A DNA stretch of 64,000 nucleotides from Arion vulgaris (GCA_020796225.1 CM036762.1:10489633-10553632); one strand, 5' to 3'. Positions 46,001 through 51,877 are shown, numbered from the stretch's first letter. The notes: generated by a model from the sequence alone, not told the origin. Numbers and translations are program-made.

Positions 46001-46403
46001 AATTTTATCTGACCAAGTGATTACAGATCAAAAGTGGATAGAAAATCTAGGCCCAAAATGATGTGCTAAAAATGTATGTCATTCTGAAATGCTGATTTAA
46101 GCTGTGATTCAACATAACAAATGCCATTTTCAGAGTGAATAAAGAAAATGAACAGAATAAACCGTATTTTATGGTAAAATTTATTTTCAGTATAATTTTT
46201 ATTCATGTTGTTTTTGTCATTGCTTCCAGGACTATCTTAGACTTGGACCTTTGGAGCTAAAATTACTGAGTGTCACTGGTCAGAAGCTACCACTCCATGA
46301 GGTTGAACCTGCATCAGAAGAAGAGTCGGAGAGCTGGAACCCTGATACTTGGCCTGTAACTCAAGTTATGTTGAAAGGATCACTCATCCCTGAAGTTGTC
46401 TAA
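22767..46403 (+). CDS. CCDC83: CCDC83 homologue, 11 coding exons (whole gene)
   Basis: The exons were joined from splice sites. All ten junctions keep phase, and the product would be about 429 residues once three single-base losses are allowed for, close to vertebrate CCDC83 as I remember it. Family landmarks: TQEAILAYQINVLEQKLED (exons 1-2), RNAKLKREQDVLLKNLLKAN (exons 2-3), EDVIEFMKDTWRRKMNREK (exon 3), NWLSREVAVHRVE (exons 6-7), SFFLTQFAD (exon 8) and DYLRLGPLELKLLSV (exon 11). The first two thirds are charged, heptad-rich coiled coil with no signal peptide or membrane segment. A basic Lys/Gly N-terminus precedes it. The molecular role is poorly known; mammalian CCDC83 is best known as a testis-expressed cancer-testis antigen. 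Exons 1 and 7 carry apparent frameshifts. No other gene with this exon order is known to me. Confidence 0.88.
23116..23200 (+). CDS. CCDC83: CCDC83 exon 2
   Basis: The acceptor is 'tctatcaag' and the donor 'gtaaga'. It adds one base to complete Gln, then INVLEQKLEDISYEIRGWEE and KNRRNLER. Ends in phase 0. Coiled-coil residues. Confidence 0.88.
23280..23665 (+). mobile_element. LINE 3' fragment in CCDC83 intron 2
   Basis: NIIHKLDTSQNKCLRRIL, then LWRWIGHVFRMSVQALARTA and DMGNNW-like residues. Several stops. Related to the element at 3530-4345 (-). Confidence 0.7.
24249..24510 (+). mobile_element. SINE-D, tRNA-derived, with 12-bp TSD
   Basis: TATTATTTGTCT lies at 24237-24248 and 24511-24522. 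A tRNA-like head (gtagcgtagttgttagtgaa, then ggttcagctccc) is followed by 'gggtaccagacatgctctgg' and 'aatacaggcctaacactgta', and it ends in a T run. The sister copy at 39719-39980 has identical limits. Confidence 0.9.
24585..24930 (+). mobile_element. Diverged relative of the 1.3-kb retroposon
   Basis: 'gatcaagaccctactccacc', 'cgtggtgaccctggaaatag' and 'gtctggctaag' match the 5' part of the element at 8741. 'cacacatcttctgccgatgtc' and 'ccagctctc' match further on. Degraded, with no TSD found. Confidence 0.6.
24931..26185. other. CCDC83 intron 2, unassigned AT-rich part
   Basis: One segment is duplicated: 'gtgttaaatattcaactttc' near 25790 recurs with changes near 25990, including 'aaagctaatcagt' and 'aataataagtaca', about 200 bases apart. 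Otherwise nothing was recognised. Confidence 0.4.
26186..26354 (+). CDS. CCDC83: CCDC83 exon 3
   Basis: The acceptor is 'tctttTCAG' and the donor 'gttata' (weak, at 26355). NAKLKREQDVLLKNLLKAN, CKVLTGEEVKTKEDVIEF and MKDTWRRKMNREKELE. Ends with one spare base. The 'EDVxExMKxxW' segment is the most conserved part of the family seen here. Confidence 0.88.
26455..27305 (+). repeat. 24-bp minisatellite in CCDC83 intron 3, about 33 copies
   Basis: The unit is 'tacaaattcactctatcatg' plus 'agag'. Copies from 27060 on are almost exact. Those between about 26600 and 27050 have many small insertions and deletions. Because 24 is a multiple of three, the clean end reads as an artificial 'SLYHESTN' repeat frame. 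Confidence 0.93.
27540..28325 (+). mobile_element. LINE fragment: RT and RNase H scraps in CCDC83 intron 3
   Basis: VLFDMSKAFNIL near 27610 is an RT motif. GYINGLPHAQPRYVSHSLHV near 27800 is the region before the palm box. TDGSTMEAAMNGGAGVYI near 27935 matches the start of an RNase H domain. The tail (28050-28320) is repeat G: 'tagattgcaaaagctggg' and 'tagatgctgttggagatatt'. Frames are broken. Confidence 0.8.
28330..28440 (+). mobile_element. SINE-D 3' remnant
   Basis: 'gggcctaacatcatattg' and 'atatgccatatggtatgaaa' echo the SINE-D 3' part. Diverged. Confidence 0.4.
28467..28634 (+). CDS. CCDC83: CCDC83 exon 4
   Basis: The acceptor is 'attaccag' and the donor 'gttagt'. EIRRQIAVKLEETKTVESEV, then QLQIKLLEQELQDMDMSCED. 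Two bases complete the codon from exon 3 and one base is left over. Strong heptad pattern. Confidence 0.88.
28690..28850 (+). mobile_element. Repeat H
   Basis: 'gaaccatcagtatgca', 'tgggtttgcctggggtgatg' and 'cagttcagtaaccaataacc' also occur at 44870-45015 and, reversed, at 10265-10420. Confidence 0.6.
28853..29010 (+). mobile_element. SINE-C, 5' part, with (GATT)n
   Basis: A GATT run, then 'aagaccatcatcaatgcact', 'gccatgtaagttccttcg' and 'ttacacaggaagatctcag'. The same order is seen at 46555 and 60080. The 3' part is missing. Confidence 0.75.
29385..29515 (+). mobile_element. Solo Penelope-like flank in CCDC83 intron 4
   Basis: 'tgtatcctttgcttgataaag', then 'tttgtaaaactacagtac' and 'ttaacgcatttcact'. 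No coding part. It ends about 50 bases before exon 5. Confidence 0.75.
29421..29448 (+). ncRNA. Hammerhead-like core, sense strand of CCDC83 intron 4
   Basis: UUGAUAA, a short stem II, then GAAACGUC. The core has the U3-A8 combination. It lies about 120 bases upstream of exon 5 in the transcribed orientation. Confidence 0.35.
29566..29657 (+). CDS. CCDC83: CCDC83 exon 5
   Basis: The acceptor is 'gcactgtag' and the donor 'gtaaat'. AQLTKDKEKSANEIEKSTEE, then ALSQQKDKASE. Ends in phase 0. Confidence 0.87.
29658..30771 (+). other. CCDC83 intron 5, unassigned
   Basis: Near 30345-30480 the segment 'agtggaccagggcaaatacc' and 'tttggtccacaaggag' could fold back, but no family was recognised. Confidence 0.35.
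30772..30840 (+). CDS. CCDC83: CCDC83 exon 6
   Basis: The acceptor is 'catctgtag' and the donor 'gtaaaa'. RAMAQLDKKDRQEMLDNNWL then SRE; 23 whole codons. The LDxKD...NxWL pattern matches the family just before the VAxHR segment of exon 7. Confidence 0.87.
30930..31330 (-). mobile_element. LINE 3' end, same family as 7829-8727
   Basis: Reading the - strand: KCDAYEKLPKTQEKTVINVS, CLNYIEKERMRWFGHLI, then the non-coding end with 'cagcaaaacac' and 'aacaacccgg'. Interrupted by stops. Its 3' end is at about 30930. Confidence 0.75.
31450..32755 (-). mobile_element. 1.3-kb GC-rich non-coding retroposon, copy 2
   Basis: The 12-bp duplication ATCTCTCTATCT lies at 31438-31449 and 32756-32767. The length equals copy 1 at 8741-10047 to within a base or two, and both ends match. 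Small differences are spread evenly. It sits in CCDC83 intron 6 opposite to the gene. A chance + strand frame of 154 codons runs through it. Confidence 0.87.
32768..33373 (+). other. CCDC83 intron 6, unassigned end
   Basis: AT-rich; nothing recognised except the exon 7 acceptor. Confidence 0.4.
33374..33490 (+). CDS. CCDC83: CCDC83 exon 7, with two apparent 1-base deletions
   Basis: The acceptor is 'ctactcaag' and the donor 'gtatgt'. It opens with VAVHRVE, the continuation of exon 6. The frame then changes twice: EKVQNMVEMLERNL lies one frame over, and MSDLFECSVEDLKVS in a third, which is the one that joins exon 8. The exon is 117 bases long; the neighbouring phases require a length that leaves two bases over, as 119 would. 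Two lost bases, one near 33403 and one near 33448 beside G residues, explain everything. Sequencing or assembly error is the simplest cause. Confidence 0.8.
33491..34255 (+). other. CCDC83 intron 7, first part
   Basis: Holds a small duplicated phrase 'ctgcatttggcaaactatc' (about 33725 and 33760) and a (TA)n run at about 34010-34045. Two 'cagtgtgcggctaa/caaagcgtg' phrases lie near 34175 and 34217. Confidence 0.55.
34260..34660 (+). mobile_element. LINE C-terminal fragment
   Basis: MNNRWYNQMTNSEVLQHANL, then RKLRWLGQMRRLENSCLLQQ and GRQILRYKNICKASRK, a LINE ORF2 end ('LRWLGHVRRM...LRYKDVCK' type) in one open frame to 34560. Which clade is not clear. Confidence 0.7.
34715..35295 (+). mobile_element. 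LINE 3' end split by SINE-A
   Basis: NRCLQTIMNIKWDEFRRSN and QPLVTTVIRK lie before the SINE. After it come 'aagaaaaaaaagaagctctc' and 'cttgcaggtaatgtaaaaatgg'. Same family as 6218-6800. Confidence 0.7.
34852..35100 (+). mobile_element. SINE-A inside a LINE
   Basis: 'cccgagtggttaccagggcc' at the start, the central domain, then 'gttcttggcaaagatg' and a GAAGAAGAAG tail. The probable duplication is AAGAAAGAAA (34842-34851 and 35101-35110), but the tail makes it ambiguous. Confidence 0.85.
35415..35950. repeat. About 53-bp degenerate minisatellite in CCDC83 intron 7
   Basis: The unit is 'gattaggttgttaatttcac' with 'tactatctctattgaggg' and 'tctctatggcatagt'. Copies vary by small insertions and deletions; the middle copies are the worst. 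Confidence 0.85.
36310..36650 (+). mobile_element. LINE-tail repeat G, best copy
   Basis: 'agcatagaagaccttcatc'-like text, then 'tactagattgcaagaactgg', 'atacgagttggctcatcaat' and 'tatggatatgtccggagtgc'. Related copies are at 10630, 20520, 28050, 39995 (-), 58740 and 60780-61190. A 64-codon frame is accidental or LINE-derived. Confidence 0.65.
37043..37173 (+). CDS. CCDC83: CCDC83 exon 8
   Basis: The acceptor is 'tgatttcag' and the donor 'gtaagt'. One base completes Arg, then SFFLTQFADSENLDNTGILE, MDLAMINVPSEEEFEQQ and VLKPIS. One base is left over. From here the protein changes from coiled coil to an acidic region. Confidence 0.88.
37498..38768. repeat. 36-bp tandem array, 35 copies
   Basis: The unit is 'aaaattgagaacatgcttgg' plus 'aagccactgcctgggc'. 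The variable bases are mainly ctgggc/cccggg/cccagg. Because 36 is a multiple of three and the unit has no stop in most frames, five frames stay open for 210-450 codons. They are not genes: the array lies in an intron and has an evident SINE origin. Confidence 0.97.
38870..39082 (+). mobile_element. SINE-E inside SINE-C, 13-bp TSD
   Basis: TACACTGCCAGTG lies at 38857-38869 and 39083-39095, identical. tRNA-like head 'cccgtctgtccagcgtgttc', B-box GGTTCAATTCC and an A-run of about 12 at the end. Perfect TSD and tail suggest a recent insertion. Confidence 0.92.
39285..39530 (+). mobile_element. SINE-F
   Basis: 'ggattaacttcattgc', 'gggttcaatcccgctcc', 'gcacaccacctttcgagagt', and near the end 'acagattcgaacacagtacc'. 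Copies at 54345-54595 and 7608. The ends are not fixed by a clear TSD. Confidence 0.6.
39719..39980 (+). mobile_element. SINE-D, tRNA-derived, 13-bp TSD
   Basis: ATGGGTACCTATA lies at 39706-39718 and 39981-39993. The head is 'gctgctgtagcttagttgtt' with B-box-like GGTTCAGCTCC. It has the same length as the copy at 24249-24510. Confidence 0.92.
39995..40560 (-). mobile_element. LINE-tail repeat G, interrupted by SINE-B
   Basis: On the - strand 'cggagcacttatggacatgt', 'gagcttggacttaagattgg' and 'catcaactgttcgattacaa' match the other G copies. SINE-B at 40283-40545 is inserted near its end. Confidence 0.65.
40283..40545 (+). mobile_element. SINE-B, near-complete
   Basis: 'gagcaaagaatagtaactgc', 'aggcatgttgtaagagatga', 'tagggaagctaccctagtaa', 'aatcacaaagagtggttaac' and a GAAGAAGAAG tail. 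The probable TSD is GACCCCCTGAT / GACACCCTGAT, one mismatch (40272-40282, 40546-40556). Confidence 0.8.
40774..40875 (+). CDS. CCDC83: CCDC83 exon 9
   Basis: The acceptor is 'ttctacag' and the donor 'gtttgt'. TRPKSATQKAVEDKVFSLNS, then YRTSLDDTAEGADE. The phase agrees with exons 8 and 10. A SINE-A starts 18 bases after the exon. Confidence 0.87.
40894..41148 (-). mobile_element. SINE-A 18 bp downstream of exon 9, 12-bp TSD
   Basis: ATTGTTGTACTT lies at 40882-40893 and 41149-41160, identical. On the - strand it runs from 'agagtggttaccggggccc' through 'tcatatcacaaagagtgat'-like tail text to AATAATAATAAT. It is antisense to the gene and almost abuts a 5' splice site. Confidence 0.92.
41355..41535. 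mobile_element. Repeat I, copy in CCDC83 intron 9
   Basis: 'caatcgtactgggtccactc' and 'tggtaattctgggtaggg' also appear at 45790-46020 and 55040-55255. No ends or relatives known to me. Confidence 0.6.
41720..42165 (+). mobile_element. SINE-B with triplicated 3' tail
   Basis: The body at 41735-41950 ('gcaaagaatagtaacactgc', 'cttgtaggcgtataactggc', 'gtttggatcacatacaaatc'). A unit of about 60 bases, 'aatttgcgctggtccactaa' followed by 'agttaacaagtgatcgatat' and 'ggagcattcaaaaa', then repeats three times from about 41990 to 42165. 'gttaacaagtgatcgatatg' is the normal SINE-B tail. Confidence 0.8.
42265..42775. mobile_element. Penelope-like flank fold-back in CCDC83 intron 9
   Basis: The left arm (42275-42500) is the inverted flank ('caaaacacgtaattacaaag', 'acgtttcgaccaacaaggcc'). 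The right end (42700-42770) is the same flank in + orientation ending 'aattacgtgttttgcc'. Between them about 130 bases are duplicated ('aggagtgacaaattaaaatg' at about 42383 and 42586). No RT. Confidence 0.75.
42341..42370 (-). ncRNA. Hammerhead-like core (U3-A8)
   Basis: On the - strand: UUGAUAA, GGCC-UUGU-UGGUC stem II, GAAACG. Antisense to CCDC83. Confidence 0.35.
43230..43540 (+). mobile_element. LINE C-terminal fragment in CCDC83 intron 9
   Basis: 'cataccatggacagagaac', 'gaatgagaaaatttaagtat', ending 'aatgacaaagttctgctccg'. It parallels the better copy at 51320-51780 (LPWTEKRTN). Broken. Confidence 0.6.
43575..43642 (+). CDS. CCDC83: CCDC83 exon 10
   Basis: The acceptor is 'ctactag' and the donor 'gtgagc'. 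Asp across the junction, then TTDDESQIGTHESYFFEEDN and FE. Acidic. The vertebrate protein has a similarly acidic stretch before its DY-LGPL motif. Phase 0 at the end. Confidence 0.88.
43990..44420 (+). mobile_element. LINE C-terminal fragment in CCDC83 intron 10
   Basis: TTLEMKCLQNVSRVTRREKN near 44040, then after an AT run 'aatcaatggttcagccacat' and GRPHKCWTSEIS near 44295, as in 12277-12439. Frameshifted. Confidence 0.65.
44870..45015 (+). mobile_element. Repeat H
   Basis: 'caagccactggaaacatcat', 'tgggtttgctcggagggctg' and 'cagttcagtaaccaatt'. Confidence 0.6.
45110..45374 (-). mobile_element. SINE-A, long-tail variant, 10-bp TSD
   Basis: TTCAGTTGTA / TTCAGTTATA lies at 45100-45109 and 45375-45384, one mismatch. 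On the - strand the head ('ccagagtagttaccagggcc') and central domain precede a tail with 'ggatagagcttggaagatct'. Counterpart of 7168-7572 without its array. Confidence 0.8.
45725..46020. mobile_element. Diverged 1.3-kb-element head next to repeat I
   Basis: 'gctgaccaagactctactcc' resembles the 24600 copy. From about 45800 'ctcgcttgattgtggcc', 'gaaccatactgggtccactc' and 'gcactgagggtagggt' are repeat I. Confidence 0.5.
46230..46403 (+). CDS. CCDC83: CCDC83 exon 11, C-terminus and stop
   Basis: The acceptor is 'ttgcttccag'. DYLRLGPLELKLLSVTGQKL, then PLHEVEPASEEESESWNPDT, WPVTQVMLKGSLIPEVV and stop TAA at 46401. The DYxxLGPLxxKLxSV block is the diagnostic C-terminal motif of the family. No AATAAA was seen in the first 150 bases of the 3' UTR. 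Confidence 0.9.
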   Translation, partial: DYLRLGPLELKLLSVTGQKLPLHEVEPASEEESESWNPDTWPVTQVMLKGSLIPEVV

Positions 46404-46554
46404 ATGGCACACTTATTTATAGGCCACTAGTTGTTATGTCATTTGGCATTAAAGGTCAATGTAATCCTATAGTATATATTGATACAGGAGTCAAGTGTTA
46501 GAGACCTTGCAGTGCTAGGTACTTATCGTTTGTGGAGTTGGCATAGGATAGTTG

Positions 46555-46900
46555 TAGAGGATTGATTGATTGATAGGACCATCATCATTGCACTTCGGTG
46601 AGTAACCATGTGTGCTCCGATCTATTTCTTACTCAGAAAGATCTCATTGACAGTGAACTCCATAGCACAGACGAGGATCCCTGATGTCATTTAGATGATG
46701 GTAAAAATATTTTATCTGAATTTAATTTTTTAATGAATTTTTGCCAGGGCAGGGGCTTTTCAGCCTGCTTTTCTTGATTCTGAATTGCCAAGGTTTCTTT
46801 TACATGAACAATTATATTTTATTATCCATCTCCGATAGGACTAGGAACTCAATCTCACCTACAATGAGATCAGGGAGCTCTGGAAAAATATCTAAATAAT
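46555..46900 (+). mobile_element. SINE-C, intact example
   Basis: 'attgattgattgataggacc', 'cacttcggtgagtaaccatg', 'aaagatctcattgacagtga', 'attttgccagggcaggggc'-like text and 'actcaatctcacctacaat'. Used as the reference for the array-bearing copy at 37390-39145. Confidence 0.75.
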
Positions 46901-47084
46901 GTATACCTATATTTGTGTAACAATCAAAGTATTCAATTCCTGGTGCAAATTGATTCTTCAATAACCCAACAGAAAGTGAGTACCTTGACTTTCTGAGATT
47001 GTTGGGAAAATTAAATTAAAACCCCTCAAAAAGTACAAGTATTTAAAACTGAAACACTGACCTATTTTCAGTGAGCGGTTCTGA

Positions 47085-47395
47085 GTAAGAAATTTAACAG
47101 CACAGTCATTTGTGTCATAGATATCTAGTGTGTCATAGATGTCCATGTTGTCATAGATGTCATGTGTGTCATAGATGTCTTTGGATGCCGTATATGTCTT
47201 GTGTGTCATAGATGTCATGGGTGTCATAGATGTCTTGTGTGTTATGGATGACTTGGGTGTCATAGATGTCTTTGGTGTCATAGATAGCATGTGTGTCATA
47301 AATGTCTTATAGATGTCATGAGGTGTCATGAGATGTCTGTGTGTCATAGGTGTCTTGTGTGTCATAGATGTCTGGTGTGTCATGCTCTCTTTCAG
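47085..47395. repeat. About 18-bp minisatellite
   Basis: Units 'gtgtcatagatgtcttgt' and close variants, about 17 copies with insertions. On the - strand it reads as a Met-Thr-rich frame (TSMTHKTSMTP). Treated as non-coding. Confidence 0.9.
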
Positions 47396-47619
47396 AAACC
47401 AGCAATCTCCAACTAGCATCACAGCTTCCAGACACTGATTTATTTCTTCTTGGAGAGTGTTCTGAATGGGGAACTATCTCCTGAACCATCTGGGCATAGA
47501 TAATTTGTGCTTTATCATTAAATGTATGGTACCATTTATTGGGAGAGGTGTTCTTTGTAATGGTTAAGTTCTTTGAGAAAGGCCCACATATGATCAGTGT
47601 TGTTTGTGTGTTTGCGTTC

Positions 47620-48110
47620 GTTCATTCGTTCTTATCAACCAAGTTAACCACTCTTTGTGATATGTGTGATTTGTTCTTATCAACCAAGTTAACCACTCTT
47701 TGTGATATGTGTGATTCGTTCTTATCAACCAAGTTAACCACTCTTTGTGATATGTGTGATTTGTTCTTATCAAATTAACCACTCTTTGTGATATGTGTGA
47801 TTCGTTCTTATCAACCAAGTTAACCCTCTTGTGATATTGTGTGAAATTTGTTCTTATCAACAAGTTACCATCTTTGTGTTATGTGTATTTGTTCTTATCA
47901 ACCAAGTTAACCACTCTTTGTGATATGTGTGATTTGTTCTTATCAACCAAGTTAACCACTCTTTGTGATATGTGTGATTTGTTCTTATCAAATTAACCAC
48001 TCTTTGTGATATGTGTGATTTGTTCTTATCAATCAAGTTAACCACTCTTTGTGATATGTGTGGTTTGTTCTTATCAAATTAACCACTCTTTGTGATATGT
48101 GTGATTTGCA
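47620..48110. repeat. 45-bp minisatellite, about 11 copies
   Basis: The unit is 'gttcttatcaaccaagttaa' with 'ccactctttgtgatatgtgt' and 'gattt'. Some copies lack 'ccaag'; two near 47820-47890 are decayed. The second half equals the tail of SINE-B seen on its - strand (50163-50195). Confidence 0.93.
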
Positions 48111-48438
48111 TTGAGAATGTGAGTACATTGTGTCCCTGTTAGTCCCCAACTGCATGTAAGACAGACACATCCAAATATCAACCAAAGTGTATGTATATTA
48201 TCCAACAGGACACACATTTTTACAGACGGATAACTAAGATTTTACAAACAGAAAAACCTCACTTTACATTACCACATCTGGAGTTGTATTATAGCATGGT
48301 ATCAGATCTGATTGGCCATAGAGGGGTTGTCATAACTGACTTATACCAATGTGATCAATTAATAACTGGTAAATTGTTTCAACTGTGATATTTCTGTTGT
48401 ATCAATAAATCGTATATCACTTGACCTGACTTGCAATA

Positions 48439-48698
48439 TACAGGGTGTTCAAGATTAAAGCAGCCCCATTGACAAATCAAAAGTTGCCAGATAATCTATC
48501 GCGTTATGTTTATGTACTATTTAAACCAGTTCTGACTAGCTCGTTTACGTCACATTTGTTCATCACCCCTTCCCACTACAATTACATACCGTCACATAAC
48601 CTTGACCTATACTACGTCATAACTGAACCTTCTCATTTTCATACATATATGCCAGATTGACTCCATTCACAGGCTGCTATTATCTTGAACACCCTGTA
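48439..48698. mobile_element. Mariner-type MITE, 260 bp, perfect TIRs
   Basis: Terminal inverted repeats TACAGGGTGTTCAAGAT, 17 bases, perfect on both sides. They are flanked by TA at 48437-48438 and 48699-48700, as Tc1/mariner elements require. No transposase frame inside. Confidence 0.88.
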
Positions 48699-49303
48699 TA
48701 ACATACATTTACTATTGTTGTATGGACAAATAATAACAATATATATGGTTTGTCACGCTTCATAAATGTTTTCAGCCCTGCTATTCGTTTTACTTCTCAC
48801 ATCTCCACTTCTTGTGTTGACTTTCTTGACGTTACTATCACCATATACCTATCCACTATCACTACATCAGTATCTTACAAGCCTACTGATGCACATAGTT
48901 TCTCCTTTATACTTCTTCCCATCCCCAGGCTTGTGATTCTTTGCCATTCTCGCAGCTTTTGCACCTTTGTAGCGAGGACGATGATTTTCTGGATAGAGCT
49001 CGCAAGATGCTTGATTTCTTCTGCAGGCGCCTATACCCAGAGAAGGTGCTGTATCTGCCATGCATCGAGTTAAGAAAATCACTCGCCAGCAGGCCTTTAC
49101 CAGCCAGCATAGGACTACTAACTCTGACAGAGTAAAACTTATCTTAAATTTCCACCCCATAGTTCACTGGTGAAAAATGTTTTATTCCGTCATCTGTCTA
49201 TCCTTAAGTCAGATCCTGAGACCCGTTCAGTCTTCCCCAATTATCCTTTGGTGGTTTACAGAGCGGGACAGAAGTCTTAAGGATATGTTGGTACACAGTC
49301 ACC

Positions 49304-49746
49304 TTGTCCAATATCCAGAGTCATTTTGACACTGTCCAGTGTGGCCGTCGGCGTTGCAATACGTGTGTTTATGTGATACAGACGCATACTGTATCTTTTA
49401 CTTTAGCCACGTTTGTTATTGAAGATGGTTTCACATGCGAGTTCCGTAATCTTATCTATGCTATTATCTGTAAGCGGTGTAACAAGGCTTATATTGGCGA
49501 GACAGGCAAGAGTCTCAGTGACCGATTTGTCCAACACTTGGCGACATACGCCAATGCTCTGTGACCCCTGTAGCCACCCATTTCAATGATACTGGCCATT
49601 TAGGAGCTCACGATGTACAGGTCACAGCTCTCAGATCATGTTCCTCGGATGATCGCAGTCGATTTGCTCTGGGAAATCGGTTCATTTCGTTGTATGGTAC
49701 CTTGCGACCATGTGGGCTCAACGTATTACATTCCTATGCTTCTTAG
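49304..49746 (+). pseudogene. GIY-YIG endonuclease of the second Penelope-like element
   Basis: GRRRCNTCVYVIQTHTV, then FTCEFRNLIYAIICKRCNKA and YIGETGKSLSDRFVQH. A shift near 49550 moves the end to the next frame (THFNDTGHLGAHDVQVTALR ... LNVLHSYAS, stop 49744). Catalytic Tyr and Arg segments are present. Confidence 0.85.
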
Positions 49747-49984
49747 TACTTTCTCTTCTCATGTCTTGTAACCTATATGTGCATATGTTGCATGTATTCA
49801 AGCTATATATTTACTTGATGTTTTATTGTCTCTCTTGTTTTCTATTTCTAGTTTTTTTGTGTTACATTTATTTCGTTATTCATTTTTATTCCCAGATTTT
49901 CATTAGAAACGTTTGAATGTCTCTGTATCTAGTCGTCCATATGTAATTGTTTGTTTTTTAATTTGTCACTCCTGTTGTTCGTTT

Positions 49985-50013
49985 GCTTGATAAAGGCCTT
50001 GTTGGTCAAAGCG
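49985..50013 (+). ncRNA. Decayed hammerhead-like core
   Basis: UUGAUAA and GGCC/GGUC are present, but the GAAA block reads CAAA, so it is unlikely to cleave. Confidence 0.2.
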
Positions 50014-50135
50014 TTGCGATATTGTCATTGTTTTGTAAAACAATTTTGTGATTACGTGTTATGGACAAATATTAGCTTTCATTATAATGTATTCTAGATT
50101 TGATGGTTACTAGAGGGAATAATTATGCTGACATC

Positions 50136-50397
50136 TTCTTCCTCTGCTTTGAACGCTTCATATCCATCACTTGTTAACCACTCTTTGTGATATGTATGTG
50201 ATCCGAGCATAAGAGCGATTGTAAATTGTGCCATTTATGCGCATACAAGTAGGCCAGCACATCCAATTTCTGTAAAGCTTTTTATTTACAAGGGTAGCTT
50301 CCCTAGGCGCCTACCTCAGTAACCTCTTACGACATGCAGTCGCAGTGTTACTATACTTTACTCCCCTTGCGAGCCCTGGAAACACACGGGTGGCTAT
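50136..50397 (-). mobile_element. SINE-B beside a minisatellite
   Basis: 'ccacttgttaaccactcttt'-type tail text, 'aggccagcacatccaatttc', 'gtagcttccctaggcgccta', 'acctcttacgacatgc'. TGCTGACATC lies at 50126-50135 and 50398-50407; the same phrase is part of the neighbouring array, so as a TSD it is only suggestive. Confidence 0.8.
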
Positions 50398-50765
50398 TGC
50401 TGACATCAATACCCTGTCAACGACTTGTCCTGTTTCATGACGGCGTCTGTGACATCAAATACCTGTCAACGACAATTGTCCTGTTTCATGCGGCATCATT
50501 GCTGACATCAAATACCTGTCAGCCTTGTCCTGCTTCATACGGCATCTATTTCTGACATCAAATACCCTGTCAACGCACAGTTGTCTGTTTCATGCGGCAT
50601 CTATTGCTGACATCAAATATCCTGTCAGACGCAATTGTCCTGTTTCATGACGGCGATATTGCTGACATCAAATACCTGTCACGCTTGTCCTGTTTCATGA
50701 CGGGCGTCTATTGCTGACATCAAATACCCTGTCAATGCACACTTGTCTGTTTCATGTCTATCTTA
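50398..50765. repeat. About 50-bp degenerate minisatellite
   Basis: The unit is 'tgctgacatcaaatacctgt' with 'caacgac.ttgtcctgttt' and 'catgacggcgtcta'. Six to seven copies with frequent small gaps. Confidence 0.88.
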
Positions 50766-50849
50766 CACTAAAAATAAGAATAACCTAGCATGTTGTTGTA
50801 GTGATTTCTTAGAAAGTGAAAGATCAATATCATGCTTCTATGTATATTA

Positions 50850-51240
50850 TTCTAACATACGTCTGTTGTTGTATGTTATTACTACATATATCTGTTGTTG
50901 TATGTTATTCTAACATACATCTGTTGTTGTATATTATTCTAACATACGTCTGCTGTTGTATATTATTCTAACATACGTCTGTTGTTATATATTATTCTAA
51001 CATACGTCTGTTGTTGTATGTTATTACTACATTTGTCTGTTGGAGTATGTTATTACGCCATATATCTTTTGCATGTTATTACGGCATGTCTGTTGTAGAC
51101 TATTATAACCAACATCTGTTGCTGTATGTAATTATAAAATATATCTATTGTTGTATGTTTTGTGATATAAGTACATTGTATGTTATTCTGACATATGTCT
51201 GTTGTATATTACTATGACATATGTTTATTTTTTTGTATGT
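50850..51240. repeat. About 29-bp minisatellite
   Basis: The unit is 'tattctaacatacgtctgtt' with 'gttgtatgt'. About 12 copies, cleaner at the left and drifting to the right. Confidence 0.9.
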
Positions 51241-51319
51241 GTTTATTGTTGTAGTAAAGGCTTTGAAAGACTAATATGCAGCTAATTTAAACTTGTATGT
51301 GACATTACTTTTAGGGAAA

Positions 51320-51780
51320 CTGATAGGAAAACAAATAACAGAATACTAAGAGCATATATATTCCAAGTGGCAACGTATGGCTGTGAAGCATGGATATTTA
51401 ACAAGGCAGTGGAAAAACATATATGTGCTTCTGAATATAAATTTTACAGAAGAGTCCTCCGTTTACCATGGACAGAGAAGAGAACAAACATATCTATCCA
51501 AAAATAACTCAAAATTAAAAAAAAAACTGACAGATGGTACAAATAAGAAAATTGAAGTATTATTGAACATATAAAGAGACACAACGTATTGGAGAAGACC
51601 AGTATGGAAGTAGGCAAAGAGGAAGACCATGAGATGGATTTAAGATATAACTGATTATTTGAGCATGATGGCTGCAGAGATGGGACATCTGGTCCATGAG
51701 AGAGATAAATTCAGAACAACTGTTAGATTGACAAAGTTCAGCTCTGAAGTCAAGCTATTTGATAATGATGATATGACATA
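51320..51780 (+). mobile_element. LINE C-terminal fragment
   Basis: VATYGCEAWIFNKAVEKHIC and FYRRVLRLPWTEKRTN, then decayed sequence to 'aatgatgatatgac'. Family similar to 12743-13790. Confidence 0.75.
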
Positions 51781-51877
51781 AATTGTTTTGTTACCTATAC
51801 ACTTGCATATGAGACATCGAACATTAGTAATAAATATTGTTGTATAATAACCTTTATTGAGTTGTATTTGATTTATT

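Larger units (their letters stand above)
48733..50059 (+). mobile_element. Penelope-like element, 5'-truncated, 12-bp TSD
   Basis: TATGGACAAATA lies at 48721-48732 and 50060-50071. The RT starts inside the palm after the catalytic box (FINVFSPAIRFTSHISTSCV near 48757), runs through broken frames to a GIY-YIG endonuclease, and ends in the + flank ('cattagaaacgtttgaatg', 'cttgataaaggccttgttgg', 'gattacgtgtta'). No inverted left flank, unlike 18755-20507. Confidence 0.9.

Noticed and set aside
46958..47422. Met-Thr-rich frame of 154 codons on the - strand
   Set aside because: It is the 18-bp array in translation.
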